This document shows positions 36,788-46,000 of a DNA stretch of 64,000 nucleotides, in pieces. A program made the translations under genes and the position numbers. Each line of letters starts with the position of its first letter. Within the stretch, counting starts at the first letter, position 1. The notes beneath the pieces were generated by a model. That model ran no database searches and had not been told where the DNA came from. It saw only the letters and a program-made list of their open reading frames with translations. Source of the stretch: Marinobacter sp. THAF197a (GTDB taxonomy: Bacteria > Pseudomonadota > Gammaproteobacteria > Pseudomonadales > Oleiphilaceae); contig NZ_CP045324.1 in NCBI RefSeq assembly GCF_009363275.1, forward strand, positions 2,480,001-2,544,000. Reading direction: 5' to 3'.

Positions 36788-37369
36788 TCACCGGCGGCCA
36801 TGCAATTCCCGATTATTCTGTTTGTCCCGGTCGCTCTTGCGAACCATGACATAGACCGCGCCGGTTCCACCATGGTGTTTCTGGGCCGAGTGAAAGGCCA
36901 GTACGCTGTCCAGTTCCGGAAGCCACTTCGCCAGGTAGCTTTTCAACTGGGCAATGCCATCTGGGTTGCGCTCACCCTTACCGTGCAGAATGATGACTGA
37001 ACGCAAGCCGTAGCGCACGCAATCGTTGATGAACGCAAATACCTCCCGGCGGGCCTCCTCGACGGTCATCCGGTGCAAATCCAGCCTGGCCTCGATCGGG
37101 TACTGACCCAGCCGAAGCTTGCGGAACACACCATGCTGAATACCGGGCCGCATCCAGCTAAGGACGTCATGGGCCGTCAGCGGCTCAACCATGTCAGAAG
37201 TCAGCGGGTTCAGGTCACGAACCGGCTTTTCAACGGCCGCTTTCTGCCGTTCCAGATGCCCGGGCGTCAGCTCCCTGGGGGTCGACACTTCGGCCCGATT
37301 GGGTTTCCGAATACGCCGGACATCCTTCATCTCTTCAAGAAACGCCAGGCGTTCATCTTTACTGGTCAT
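36788..37369 (-). CDS. Smr-domain protein
   Basis: A 193-residue protein with a C-terminal Smr domain (about residues 90-180). The family motifs LDLHRMTVEEARREV and VIILHGKGER are present, followed by HHGGTGAVYVMVR. The N-terminal 90 residues are charged and include the DUF-like stretch found in the SmrA/YdaL group. Smr domains have nicking endonuclease or RNA-cleaving activity; the specific role here is unknown. It is divergent from the DUF294 gene across a 197-bp gap that should hold promoters for both. Confidence 0.88.
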   Translation of the reverse strand: MTSKDERLAFLEEMKDVRRIRKPNRAEVSTPRELTPGHLERQKAAVEKPVRDLNPLTSDMVEPLTAHDVLSWMRPGIQHGVFRKLRLGQYPIEARLDLHRMTVEEARREVFAFINDCVRYGLRSVIILHGKGERNPDGIAQLKSYLAKWLPELDSVLAFHSAQKHHGGTGAVYVMVRKSDRDKQNNRELHGRR

Positions 37370-37566
37370 GAGCTATCTGTTTCTGGATTGACGAATGTCA
37401 GAACTCTACCACCGTGCCGGGCTACCATAAAGAAAAGCCCTGAGACACGTTTCGACCAAAATCGTAGGGCATAACATGGCTCCGCTGAACTACACTGCAA
37501 GCTGACAACAATAACTACGGAACAGCGGCGAAGGCCGACCAACTCCGACCCACGACGGATTGCGAT

Positions 37567-39483
37567 ATGGCAGCAGCGAACCAGGACACATCCCGCCCCC
37601 AGAACACCCGAGCCATCATGACATTTCTGCGGGAACATGCACCTTTTTCCAGCATGGATGACACCCACCTGGCCCATTTTGCTGAACATGCCACCCTGAG
37701 GTTCTACGCCGATGAAGACGTGGTGCTCTCGCCGGATGACGGCGTAGTAAAGCGCTTTTACATCGTTAAACAAGGCCGTATTCGGGGCGAACGCCACAAC
37801 GAAAAAGAGGATCGGGCAGAAACCACCTTCGAAATCAGCCAGGGCGAATGCTTCCCCCTCGCGGCCCTGATTGGCGAGCGCCCTACCCGCACCCTGCACC
37901 GGGCCTCGGGAGACACCTTCTGCCTGAGCATTGAACAAAAAGCGTTCATCACCCTGTTCTCCGAAAGCGAACCCTTCCGGGACTTCTGCCTGCGCGGCGT
38001 CAGCAGCCTGCTGGATCAGGTCAACCAGCGTATCCAGTCCAAGGCGATGGCCTCGATCGGGTCCAGCAACAGCCTGGATACCCCGCTTGAACGTTACGCC
38101 CTGCGCAATCCTATCGTTTGCTCGCCCGACCTGCCGGTGCGCAAGGCAGTGGCCCGCATGCATGAGAATAATGTGGGCAGCATCATTATTACGGATGACA
38201 ACCGCCACCCCAAGGGCATATTCACGCTGCGCGATTTGCGCACCATGATTGCCGAGGAGCGAGGCCCCCTCGACACCCCTATCCGGCAGGTCATGACCGC
38301 CGATCCCTGCTGCTTGCCCTCAACGGCCGATGCCTTTGAAGCGGCCATGTTGATGGCCGAGCACCACTTTGCACATCTGTGCGTGATCGATGAGGAAAAT
38401 CATCTGATTGGGGTGGTCTCCGAGCGGGACCTGTTCTCCCTCCAGCGCGTGGACCTGGTAAACCTGGCCCGAACTATCGGTACAGCCACCCACCTGCGCA
38501 CGCTGGTGAGCCTGCGTACCGACGTTTCCCGCCTGGTGGATTCCATGCTGGCCCACGGCGCGGACTCCGGGCAGGTGGTCAAGATCATCACCACGCTCAA
38601 CGATGTGACCGTTCGGCGGGTACTGGAACTGAACCTGAAGAAAAACGATCCCGGTATCCCTTTCACCTGGCTGACCTTTGGCAGCGAAGGCCGGCAGGAG
38701 CAAACACTGCTGACCGACCAGGACAACGGTATCCTGTTCGAGACGCCCGAGGGCATGACCGAGGACCAGGTTAGGGAAAAACTGCTGCCGTTCGCGCGCA
38801 AGGTGAATGATGAATTGGCCGAGTGTGGCTTTACCCTGTGTAAAGGCAACATCATGGCAAGCAACCCGAAACTGTGTCTGAGCGATCGGGAGTGGGATGA
38901 CTGGTTCGTTCGGTTTATCGACGCCTCCACCCCCCAGAATCTGGTGTACTCATCCATCTTCCTGGATATGCGCTCAGTATTCGGGCCAACGGAGCCATTG
39001 CACCGATTGCTGGAGAAAGTTCTGGACAGGATTCGCAAGAACGCCCTGTTCCAGAAGATGCTGGCAGGCAATGCGCTGCAACGCAAACCACCGCTCACCA
39101 TGTTCAGGAACTTTCGCTATCTGAATGACGAGAAAAAGCATTCCCTGGACCTGAAAAGACAAGGCCTGGCGCCGTTTGTCGAATCCGTCCGGGTGTTCGC
39201 CCTGGCCCACGGGGTGGAAGCTGCCAATACCCTGGAGCGAATGGACGCCCTGTCCCGCAAGGGGGTTTTTGACGCCAAAGATGCGAACGCGTGGAAAGAG
39301 GCGTACAGCCTGATCCAGGCCATCCGTATGCGTGCCCACCAGGAGATGCTGGACAGGGGCGAGGAACTGACCAACTACATTGATCCGGACGACCTGAACC
39401 CGCTGGATCGAAGGATTCTGAGGGAGTCTTTCCGCCAGGCCCAACGGCTCCAGCAGAAGCTGGAAGTCACTTACCAACTCTAG
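37567..39483 (+). CDS. cNMP-binding/CBS-pair/DUF294 nucleotidyltransferase protein
   Basis: A 638-residue cytosolic signalling protein with four parts: a cyclic-nucleotide-binding-like beta barrel (about 15-130), a pair of CBS domains (about 175-300), a nucleotidyltransferase-like DUF294 domain (about 340-480) and a DUF294 C-terminal helical domain (about 490-635). The nucleotidyltransferase motif is complete: G372-S373 in FGSEGRQEQ and D384-x-D386 in TDQDNG. That pattern resembles GlnD-type protein nucleotidyltransferases, so a target protein could be modified in response to adenylates. In related bacteria it sits beside the VC2705-type symporter, as here. Substrate and target are unknown. 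An internal ATG at residue 18 is an alternative start. Confidence 0.9.
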   Translation: MAAANQDTSRPQNTRAIMTFLREHAPFSSMDDTHLAHFAEHATLRFYADEDVVLSPDDGVVKRFYIVKQGRIRGERHNEKEDRAETTFEISQGECFPLAALIGERPTRTLHRASGDTFCLSIEQKAFITLFSESEPFRDFCLRGVSSLLDQVNQRIQSKAMASIGSSNSLDTPLERYALRNPIVCSPDLPVRKAVARMHENNVGSIIITDDNRHPKGIFTLRDLRTMIAEERGPLDTPIRQVMTADPCCLPSTADAFEAAMLMAEHHFAHLCVIDEENHLIGVVSERDLFSLQRVDLVNLARTIGTATHLRTLVSLRTDVSRLVDSMLAHGADSGQVVKIITTLNDVTVRRVLELNLKKNDPGIPFTWLTFGSEGRQEQTLLTDQDNGILFETPEGMTEDQVREKLLPFARKVNDELAECGFTLCKGNIMASNPKLCLSDREWDDWFVRFIDASTPQNLVYSSIFLDMRSVFGPTEPLHRLLEKVLDRIRKNALFQKMLAGNALQRKPPLTMFRNFRYLNDEKKHSLDLKRQGLAPFVESVRVFALAHGVEAANTLERMDALSRKGVFDAKDANAWKEAYSLIQAIRMRAHQEMLDRGEELTNYIDPDDLNPLDRRILRESFRQAQRLQQKLEVTYQL

Positions 39484-39497
39484 GTACCGGAAGCACC

Positions 39498-40205
39498 ATG
39501 CTCGACTACATCAAGCAATGGCTGGCACAGCGAAGGGGCGGCGCCGTTGGCAACCACGATCCAGACAACCTGCCCACGCCGAAAACGGTGAGCGACCAGC
39601 CGCTGTCCCGGTGCCGCCTGATCGTACTGGACCTTGAGACCACCGGACTGAATGCCTCGAAAGATGAAGTTATCGCCATCGGCGCTGTGGCTATTGAGGG
39701 CGGGGTCATTCACCTGAATGATCAGTTTGATCTGATCCTGCGCCGACCGGAGCTCGATATCCGGGAAACCGTGCTGATCCATGGTATCGGGCCGGAGGCC
39801 CTGACCCAGGGCCACGAAACCGAAGATGCCCTGCTCTACCTGCTGGAGTGGATGAACGGCGACCCAATTCTTGCCTACCACTCCGCATTCGACCAGAAAT
39901 TCCTCGAAAAAACCCTGAAAGCCCAGCTTGGCTACACCGTCCCCCACATCTGGATGGATGTTGCCGAGCTACTACCGGCGATATTCCCAAAAGCAGAAAC
40001 CAGGGGGCGCAGCCTCGACCACTGGGCCGACTTCTTCAAACTCGAAGTCAGTGAACGGCATCACGCCGCTGCCGATGCCATGGTGACCGCAGAACTGACA
40101 CTCATGGCCCTGAACCGGGCGCAAAAAAATGGCGTCAAGAACCTGAAAGAACTGGCGGAAAAGCTGCATTATCAGCGCCGTTTACAGAACATGCACCGCT
40201 ACTGA
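39498..40205 (+). CDS. DnaQ-like 3'-5' exonuclease (DEDDh family)
   Basis: A 235-residue exonuclease of the polymerase III epsilon family. The first motif is IVLDLETTGL (Asp45, Glu47); the second is AYHSAFDQKFLE; the third is HHAAADAMVTAEL, giving the DEDDh arrangement. It is shorter and more divergent than replicative DnaQ and lacks an obvious polymerase-binding tail. It starts 14 bp after the DUF294 gene and is probably cotranscribed. The same neighbours are common in marine gammaproteobacteria and pseudomonads. Its substrate is unknown. Confidence 0.9.
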   Translation: MLDYIKQWLAQRRGGAVGNHDPDNLPTPKTVSDQPLSRCRLIVLDLETTGLNASKDEVIAIGAVAIEGGVIHLNDQFDLILRRPELDIRETVLIHGIGPEALTQGHETEDALLYLLEWMNGDPILAYHSAFDQKFLEKTLKAQLGYTVPHIWMDVAELLPAIFPKAETRGRSLDHWADFFKLEVSERHHAAADAMVTAELTLMALNRAQKNGVKNLKELAEKLHYQRRLQNMHRY

Positions 40206-40335
40206 CAACCTGCTTCAGCACCTGATGTCCTTGACCGATTACAAGGCAAGTTACTGAGAGTTAGACCATTTGCCAATATCCATAATTCCATTGACCAGTA
40301 AAGTCGGAGGAGACAACAAGTCGGAGAAGTACTAC

Positions 40336-40410
40336 ATGAATAATAAATTCTCTATCCGCAACACCTCACAATTAACCCACCCAACCTCCACAACAACAAT
40401 ACAGGAGTGA
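40336..40410 (+). CDS. Possible 24-residue leader peptide before the symporter genes
   Basis: A short open frame, MNNKFSIRNTSQ through to a TGA at 40408-40410, has a CGGAGA nine bases upstream. Its last codons cover the AGGAG of the next gene, and its stop lies five bases before that gene's start, so translation of one could affect the other. It is rich in Thr and Asn and looks like no known protein. It could be chance in an AT-rich gap; conservation has not been seen. The rest of the 210-bp gap from 40206 is noncoding and presumably holds the symporter promoter. Confidence 0.25.
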   Translation: MNNKFSIRNTSQLTHPTSTTTIQE

Positions 40411-40415
40411 TGTGT

Positions 40416-40679
40416 ATGTCAGGTCATAGCTACGACGCTGAAAATTACTGGAAGGCGAACCTGCGCCTGATATTCGGGAGCCTGATCATCTGGGCCCTGG
40501 TGTCTTATGGCTTCGCCATTCTGTTACGTCCCATGCTGGCGGGAATTCCGGTCGGTGGCACCGATCTCGGTTTCTGGTTCGCCCAGCAAGGCTCCATTCT
40601 TACCTTCATTGCCCTGATCTTTTTCTACGCCTGGCGTATGAACAAGATCGACGAGCAATTCGGCGTACATGAGGAGTAA
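40416..40679 (+). CDS. DUF4212 sodium:solute symporter small subunit
   Basis: An 87-residue membrane protein with two helices (LRLIFGSLIIWALVSYGFAI and the region around GSILTFIALIFFYAW). The ATG at 40416 is chosen because AGGAG ends eight bases upstream; the two codons before it (GTG and ATG at 40407 and 40410) are too close. It matches the small subunit (VC2704-like) that always precedes VC2705-type symporters. It lies seven bases before the large subunit. Confidence 0.93.
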   Translation: MSGHSYDAENYWKANLRLIFGSLIIWALVSYGFAILLRPMLAGIPVGGTDLGFWFAQQGSILTFIALIFFYAWRMNKIDEQFGVHEE

Positions 40680-40685
40680 GACACC

Positions 40686-42455
40686 ATGAGCCAATTTGCA
40701 ATCAACCTGCTTTTCGTCGGGGGTTCCTTCCTCCTGTATATCCTGATCGCTGTGTGGGCGAAAGCCGGCAGCACCAGCGATTTCTACGTTGCCGGCGGCG
40801 GCGTTCACCCGGTCACCAACGGTATGGCGATCGGTGCCGACTGGATGTCTGCAGCGTCCTTCATTTCCATGGCGGGCCTTATCGCCGCCGGTGGTTATGC
40901 AAACTCCACGTTCCTGATGGGCTGGACCGGCGGCTACGTTCTGCTGGCCATGCTGCTGGCTCCTTACCTGCGTAAGTTCGGCAAGTTCACGGTTCCCGAG
41001 TTCATTGGTGACCGCTACTACAGCGCCAACGCACGTCTGGTCGCCGTTATCTGTCTGATCGTTGCCTCCGTCACCTACGTTATCGGCCAGATGGCCGGTG
41101 CTGGTGTTGCCTTCTCCCGCTTCCTGGAAGTAGACGCCACCAACGGCCTGATGATCGCAGCGGTTGTGGTGTTCATCTACGCCGTACTCGGTGGCATGAA
41201 AGGCATCACCTACACCCAGGTGGCCCAGTACTGCGTTCTGATCATCGCCTACACCATTCCGGCGGTGTTCATTTCCCTGCAACTGACCGGCAACCCGATC
41301 CCGATGTTCGGTATGTTCTCAACCCATACTGAATCCGGTCTGCCATTGCTTGAAAAACTGAACATGGTGGTCACCGACCTTGGCTTCCGGGAATACACGG
41401 CAGACATCGACAACAAACTGAACATGGTTCTGTTTACCCTGTCCCTGATGATCGGTACCGCTGGCCTGCCCCACGTTATCATCCGTTTCTTCACCGTTCC
41501 CAAGGTTGCGGACGCTCGTTGGTCCGGCGGCTGGGCCCTGGTCTTCATCGCCCTGCTGTACCTGACTGCTCCGGCTGTTGCTTCCATGGCGCGCCTGAAC
41601 CTGATGACCACTATCTACCCGGAAGGCACCGCAGCCCAGCCCATCGAATATGATGCGCGTCCTGGCTGGATTGCTACCTGGGAAGAAACCGGTCTGATCA
41701 AGTTCGAGGACAAGAACAACGACGGCCGCATCCAGGTGTATAACGACGGCAATGCCGATTTCGCAGCCACCGCAGCTGAGAGGGGCTGGGAAGGCAACGA
41801 GCTGTCCGTTAACAACGACATCCTGGTACTGGCCAACCCGGAAATCGCCAACCTGCCCGGCTGGGTTATTGGTCTGATTGCTGCCGGCGGTCTGGCTGCG
41901 GCTCTGTCAACGGCGGCAGGTCTGTTGCTGGCTATTTCCTCGGCGGTGAGCCACGACCTGATCAAAGGCCGAATCAACCCCAACATCACCGATAAGGGCG
42001 AACTGTTGGCGGCACGGATCTCCATGGCCGTTGCCATCGTCGTTGCCACCTGGTTGGGCGCCAACCCGCCCGGGTTCGCGGCACAGGTGGTCGCTCTGGC
42101 CTTTGGTATCGCTGCTGCCTCCCTGTTCCCGGCGCTGATGATGGGGATTTTCTCCAAGCGCGTAAACAACGTAGGCGCTACCCTGGGTATGTTGGCCGGT
42201 CTGATCTTCACCCTGGTCTACATCTTCATCTACAAGGGCTGGTTCTTCATTCCGGGAACCAACAACCTGCCGGATACCGCCGAGTTCTGGGTACTGGGTA
42301 TTTCCCCGCTGTCCATCGGTGCGGTTGGTGCTCTGGTCAACTTTGCGGTAGCCTTCGGGGTATCGAAAGTGACCGCCGAGCCGCCTGTTGAAATCCAGGA
42401 GCTGGTTGAAAGCGTCCGTTACCCACGCGGTGCCGGTAGCGCTCAAGACCACTAA
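40686..42455 (+). CDS. VC2705-type sodium:solute symporter, large subunit
   Basis: A 589-residue member of the sodium:solute symporter family with about 13 helices, close to acetate permease ActP. DFYVAGGGVHPVTNGMAIGADWMSAASFISMAG and GGMKGITYTQVAQY (in part) are typical. A polar extramembrane insertion at about residues 315-385 contains a DKNNDGRIQ stretch (342-350) that looks like an EF-hand calcium loop. The likely substrate is a small monocarboxylate such as acetate; that is inferred from family and from the nearby CrbS-like kinase. A strong terminator follows. Confidence 0.93.
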   Translation: MSQFAINLLFVGGSFLLYILIAVWAKAGSTSDFYVAGGGVHPVTNGMAIGADWMSAASFISMAGLIAAGGYANSTFLMGWTGGYVLLAMLLAPYLRKFGKFTVPEFIGDRYYSANARLVAVICLIVASVTYVIGQMAGAGVAFSRFLEVDATNGLMIAAVVVFIYAVLGGMKGITYTQVAQYCVLIIAYTIPAVFISLQLTGNPIPMFGMFSTHTESGLPLLEKLNMVVTDLGFREYTADIDNKLNMVLFTLSLMIGTAGLPHVIIRFFTVPKVADARWSGGWALVFIALLYLTAPAVASMARLNLMTTIYPEGTAAQPIEYDARPGWIATWEETGLIKFEDKNNDGRIQVYNDGNADFAATAAERGWEGNELSVNNDILVLANPEIANLPGWVIGLIAAGGLAAALSTAAGLLLAISSAVSHDLIKGRINPNITDKGELLAARISMAVAIVVATWLGANPPGFAAQVVALAFGIAAASLFPALMMGIFSKRVNNVGATLGMLAGLIFTLVYIFIYKGWFFIPGTNNLPDTAEFWVLGISPLSIGAVGALVNFAVAFGVSKVTAEPPVEIQELVESVRYPRGAGSAQDH

Positions 42456-42501
42456 GCTGAAAGACAGCCTGATTCATTGAAACTAATGACGGGTTGAGAC
42501 C

Positions 42502-42538
42502 GAACGGGCTTCCTCACTGAGGGAGCCCGTTCTTTTTT
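42502..42538 (+). terminator. Intrinsic terminator after the symporter gene
   Basis: A 14-bp stem (arms 42502-42515 and 42519-42532, one G-T pair) with loop ACT, followed directly by T6. It separates the symporter transcript from the downstream signalling genes, which must therefore have their own promoter or rely on read-through. Confidence 0.95.
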
Positions 42539-42558
42539 GAGTTAAGGAATCCAATCCT

Positions 42559-43065
42559 ATGTTCTGGACTTTTGTTGCCACTATTGTTTGCGGTCTCGGA
42601 GCTGCGGGCATCGCCATGGGCATCCGCGCCGCCACCGCAAAGCGTGCACCCCGATGGATCATTCCGGTGTTTGCAGGTGCCGGCATGCTCGGCTACCTTG
42701 TTTATGGCGAATATACTTGGTATGACCACAAGCGATCATTACTCCCTGAAGAAGCGGTTGTCGTGGCGACTGAGCAGGAGAAGATTTTCTTCCGCCCCTG
42801 GACCTTCGTATTTCCCTATGTCACCGCCTTCTCCACCGTCGACACGAGTGATTTCCGCCGGGATACCAGCGACGATGATATTGTTCGCTTCACCCTCTAC
42901 CGTTTTGAGCAAACCGTGACAGACGCGGTATCACACCGGGCTCACCTGATCCATTGCCAGAGCCGGGAGCTGGCCCCCCTTGGTTCAGATGGCGTGCCAC
43001 GAGTGGACAATATGAAGTTGCTGACCGCAAACGATCCTCTTTACAGAACCGTGTGCGGTAACTGA
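42559..43065 (+). CDS. Unrecognised small membrane protein
   Basis: A 168-residue protein that I do not recognise. Two hydrophobic helices at the N-terminus (about 3-24 and 34-50) are followed by a soluble domain of about 115 residues that contains FFRPWTFVFPYVTAFSTVDTS and ends with a cysteine (RTVCGN). The soluble part has two cysteines and no known motif that I can name. It starts 20 bp after the symporter terminator and 27 bp before the hybrid kinase, so it is probably the first gene of the signalling transcript and could be an accessory sensor. Confidence 0.75.
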   Translation: MFWTFVATIVCGLGAAGIAMGIRAATAKRAPRWIIPVFAGAGMLGYLVYGEYTWYDHKRSLLPEEAVVVATEQEKIFFRPWTFVFPYVTAFSTVDTSDFRRDTSDDDIVRFTLYRFEQTVTDAVSHRAHLIHCQSRELAPLGSDGVPRVDNMKLLTANDPLYRTVCGN

Positions 43066-43092
43066 CATCGGATAACCGGATAACAACAAAGC

Positions 43093-46000
43093 ATGATTAG
43101 CGCCTGGCTGCTGATAGTTATATCCATTAGCTACATTTCCCTGTTGTTCGTCATTGCCTGGGCGGGTGACCGACACCCGGGATTGTATCGACGCAGGCTG
43201 GCGCGAACCCACATCTACGCTCTATCACTGGCGGTCTACTTTACCTCCTGGACATTCTACGGTGCCGTCGGGCGAGCCACCCAGGAAGGCTTTGCCTTTC
43301 TTCCCATCTACCTGGGGCCGCTACTGGTATTCCTGTTCTTTGCACCGCTCTTGCGGCGCATTATTTACATCAGTAAACGCAACAACAGCACCTCCATTGC
43401 CGACTTTATCGCCTCCCGTTACGGCAAGTCTCAGGTGCTGGCGGCCATGGTGGCGATCTTTGCCCTGATTGGCAGCGTTCCCTATATTGCCCTGCAGCTC
43501 AAAGCCATTGCGCTGGGCTTTAACGTATTGACCGAGGGGGGAATCGGCTACCAGGAACTGAGCACAGCTGCCTGGAATGACTCCGCCTGGTACATCACCC
43601 TGGCCCTGGCAGTCTTTACCGTGTTATTCGGCACCCGACACCTTGAATCAACCGAGCATCATCGAGGCATGATCCAGGCGGTCGCCTTTGAATCACTGAT
43701 CAAACTGGTGGCCTTCATCGCCGTTGGCCTGTTTGTTGGTTACGGGCTTTATAATGGTTTTGGCGACCTGTTCAGCCGGGTGAAACAGGCCGACCTGGTG
43801 GGCACCCTGACCACCAGTTCCCTTGAGACACCTGCGTTCCTGACTCAAACCCTGATCGCCATGCTGGCGATTGTCTGCCTTCCCCGCCAGTTTCACGTCA
43901 TGGTCGTGGAAAATGCTGATCACCGTGATTTTGAGACAGCGCGATGGGCCATGCCGATTTACCTGGTCATTGCCAGCGCCTTTGTACTGCCCATTGCAGC
44001 TGCTGGACTACTGAACTCCGATCTCGCCGGCGGTGATCCCGACATCATCATCCTGCAACTGCCCATCGTGGCGGGTGAGCAATGGCTGGCCGTGCTAGCC
44101 TTTCTCGGCGGCGGCTCAGCCGCAGCGGCCATGGTTATTGTCTGTTCTGTGGCCATTGCCACCATGGTCAGCAACGAAATCATCATGCCCGGGCTGTTGC
44201 GTTTTTTCCGGCCCGGCATGAACCGCAGGACAGACCTGAGCTTCCTTTTGCTCACCATTCGCCGGGTAGCCATCTTTGTCGTGCTGTTTACCGCTTACGG
44301 TTTTTACCGGATGGCGGGCGCAGATTACAGCCTCACCGCTTTCGGCCTGCTGTCCTTTGCCGCCGCCGCCCAGTTTGGGCCAGCCCTGGTGGGCGGCATC
44401 ATCTGGCGGCGCGGGAATTTTACCGGGGCCGCCTGGGGCCTCGGCCTTGGCTTCCTGATGTGGTGCTACACCCTGCTGTTACCAGCCCTGGTGTCCACCG
44501 GCTGGATTGCCGACACGCTGATCGAACAGGGGCTGTTTGGCCTGAACTGGACCCGCCCGACTGCCCTGTTCGGCTCTGAGCTGGACCAGATCAGCCACGG
44601 CATTATCTGGAGCCTCGGCATTAACACCGGCACCTACATCCTGCTGTCACTGGTAACCCGGCAGCGCATCCGCGAACGGATCCAGATTGCCGCCTTCTTC
44701 CATGAATCCCAGCCAAAACCGGAAAGCGCACAACATCAGAGCTGGCAGGGCGAGGTCCTGACCTCCGATCTCCAGGCCCTGACCGATCGATTCATGGGTG
44801 AGGAACGCTCCGAGAGCGTCTTCCGCAATTACGAGCGCCGCAACGCCATCAGGCTGTACCCGCACCGGCCCGCCTCTACCCACCTGATGAAATACATCGA
44901 GCGCCAACTGGCCTCGGTTATTGGTGCGTCTACCGCCCGTGTCGTCCTGGAGTCCACCCTGACCGGGCGGGATATGCAGATCGAGGATGTGGTCAGCATC
45001 GTAGATGAAGCGTCCCAGGCCATGACCTTCAGCCGCGAGCTGCTGCAATCTGCGATCGAAAACATCAGCCTGGGTGTATCGGTGGTCAATCATCAACAGC
45101 AGTTGGTGGTTTGGAACCATCGCTACCTGGAGCTGTTCAATTACCCCAAAGGATTCGTCCGGGTTGGCCGGCCGGTGGAAGACCTGATGCGTTACAACCT
45201 GACCAACGCCAACCTGTCAGCCAGGCGCATAGATGACATCATCGATAACCGCTGCAACAGCATGCGCGAAGGCAAACCCATGTCATACGAACGCCAGCGC
45301 CCGGACGGCACCGTTGTCCGGGTGGATGGTAGCCCCATCCCCGGGGGTGGCTATGTCACCACGTTCCAGGACATTACAGCCATGCGTCGCACCGAGCAGG
45401 CCCTGAAGGAGACCAATATCTACCTGGAGCAACGGGTACGGGAACGTACTCAGGAACTGCAGGTGATTAACGAACAGATGCTGAAAGCAAAATCGGTCGC
45501 GGAACAGGCCAACCAGAGCAAGACCCGGTTTCTTGCCTCGGCCAGCCACGACCTGCTTCAACCATTGAATGCGGCACGACTATTCACCTCCGCCCTGTCA
45601 GGCAAGGTTATTGAGGGTGATACCCGTGAACTGGTTGAGCACATCGACAGCTCACTTGGCGCGGCTGAAGAGATCATCAGCACCTTGCTCGATATCTCCA
45701 AGCTGGACGCCGGGGCACTGGAGCCGGATATCGGCGTGTTCCCGGTCAACGAACTGCTCCGCCACCTGGCAACGGAATTCTCTGCTATCGCCAAAGATCA
45801 GGAGCTGGACCTGCATGTTGTTCCCAGCAGCGCCTGGGTACGATCAGACGTCAAGTTGCTACGCCGGGTAGTCCAGAACTTCCTGTCCAACGCCATTCGC
45901 TACACGGCCAGTGGCAAGATACTGATGGGCTGCCGTCGGCTCAAAGGCTACCTGCGCATTGAGGTCTGGGACACCGGCCCAGGAATGTCCGAAGACCAGC

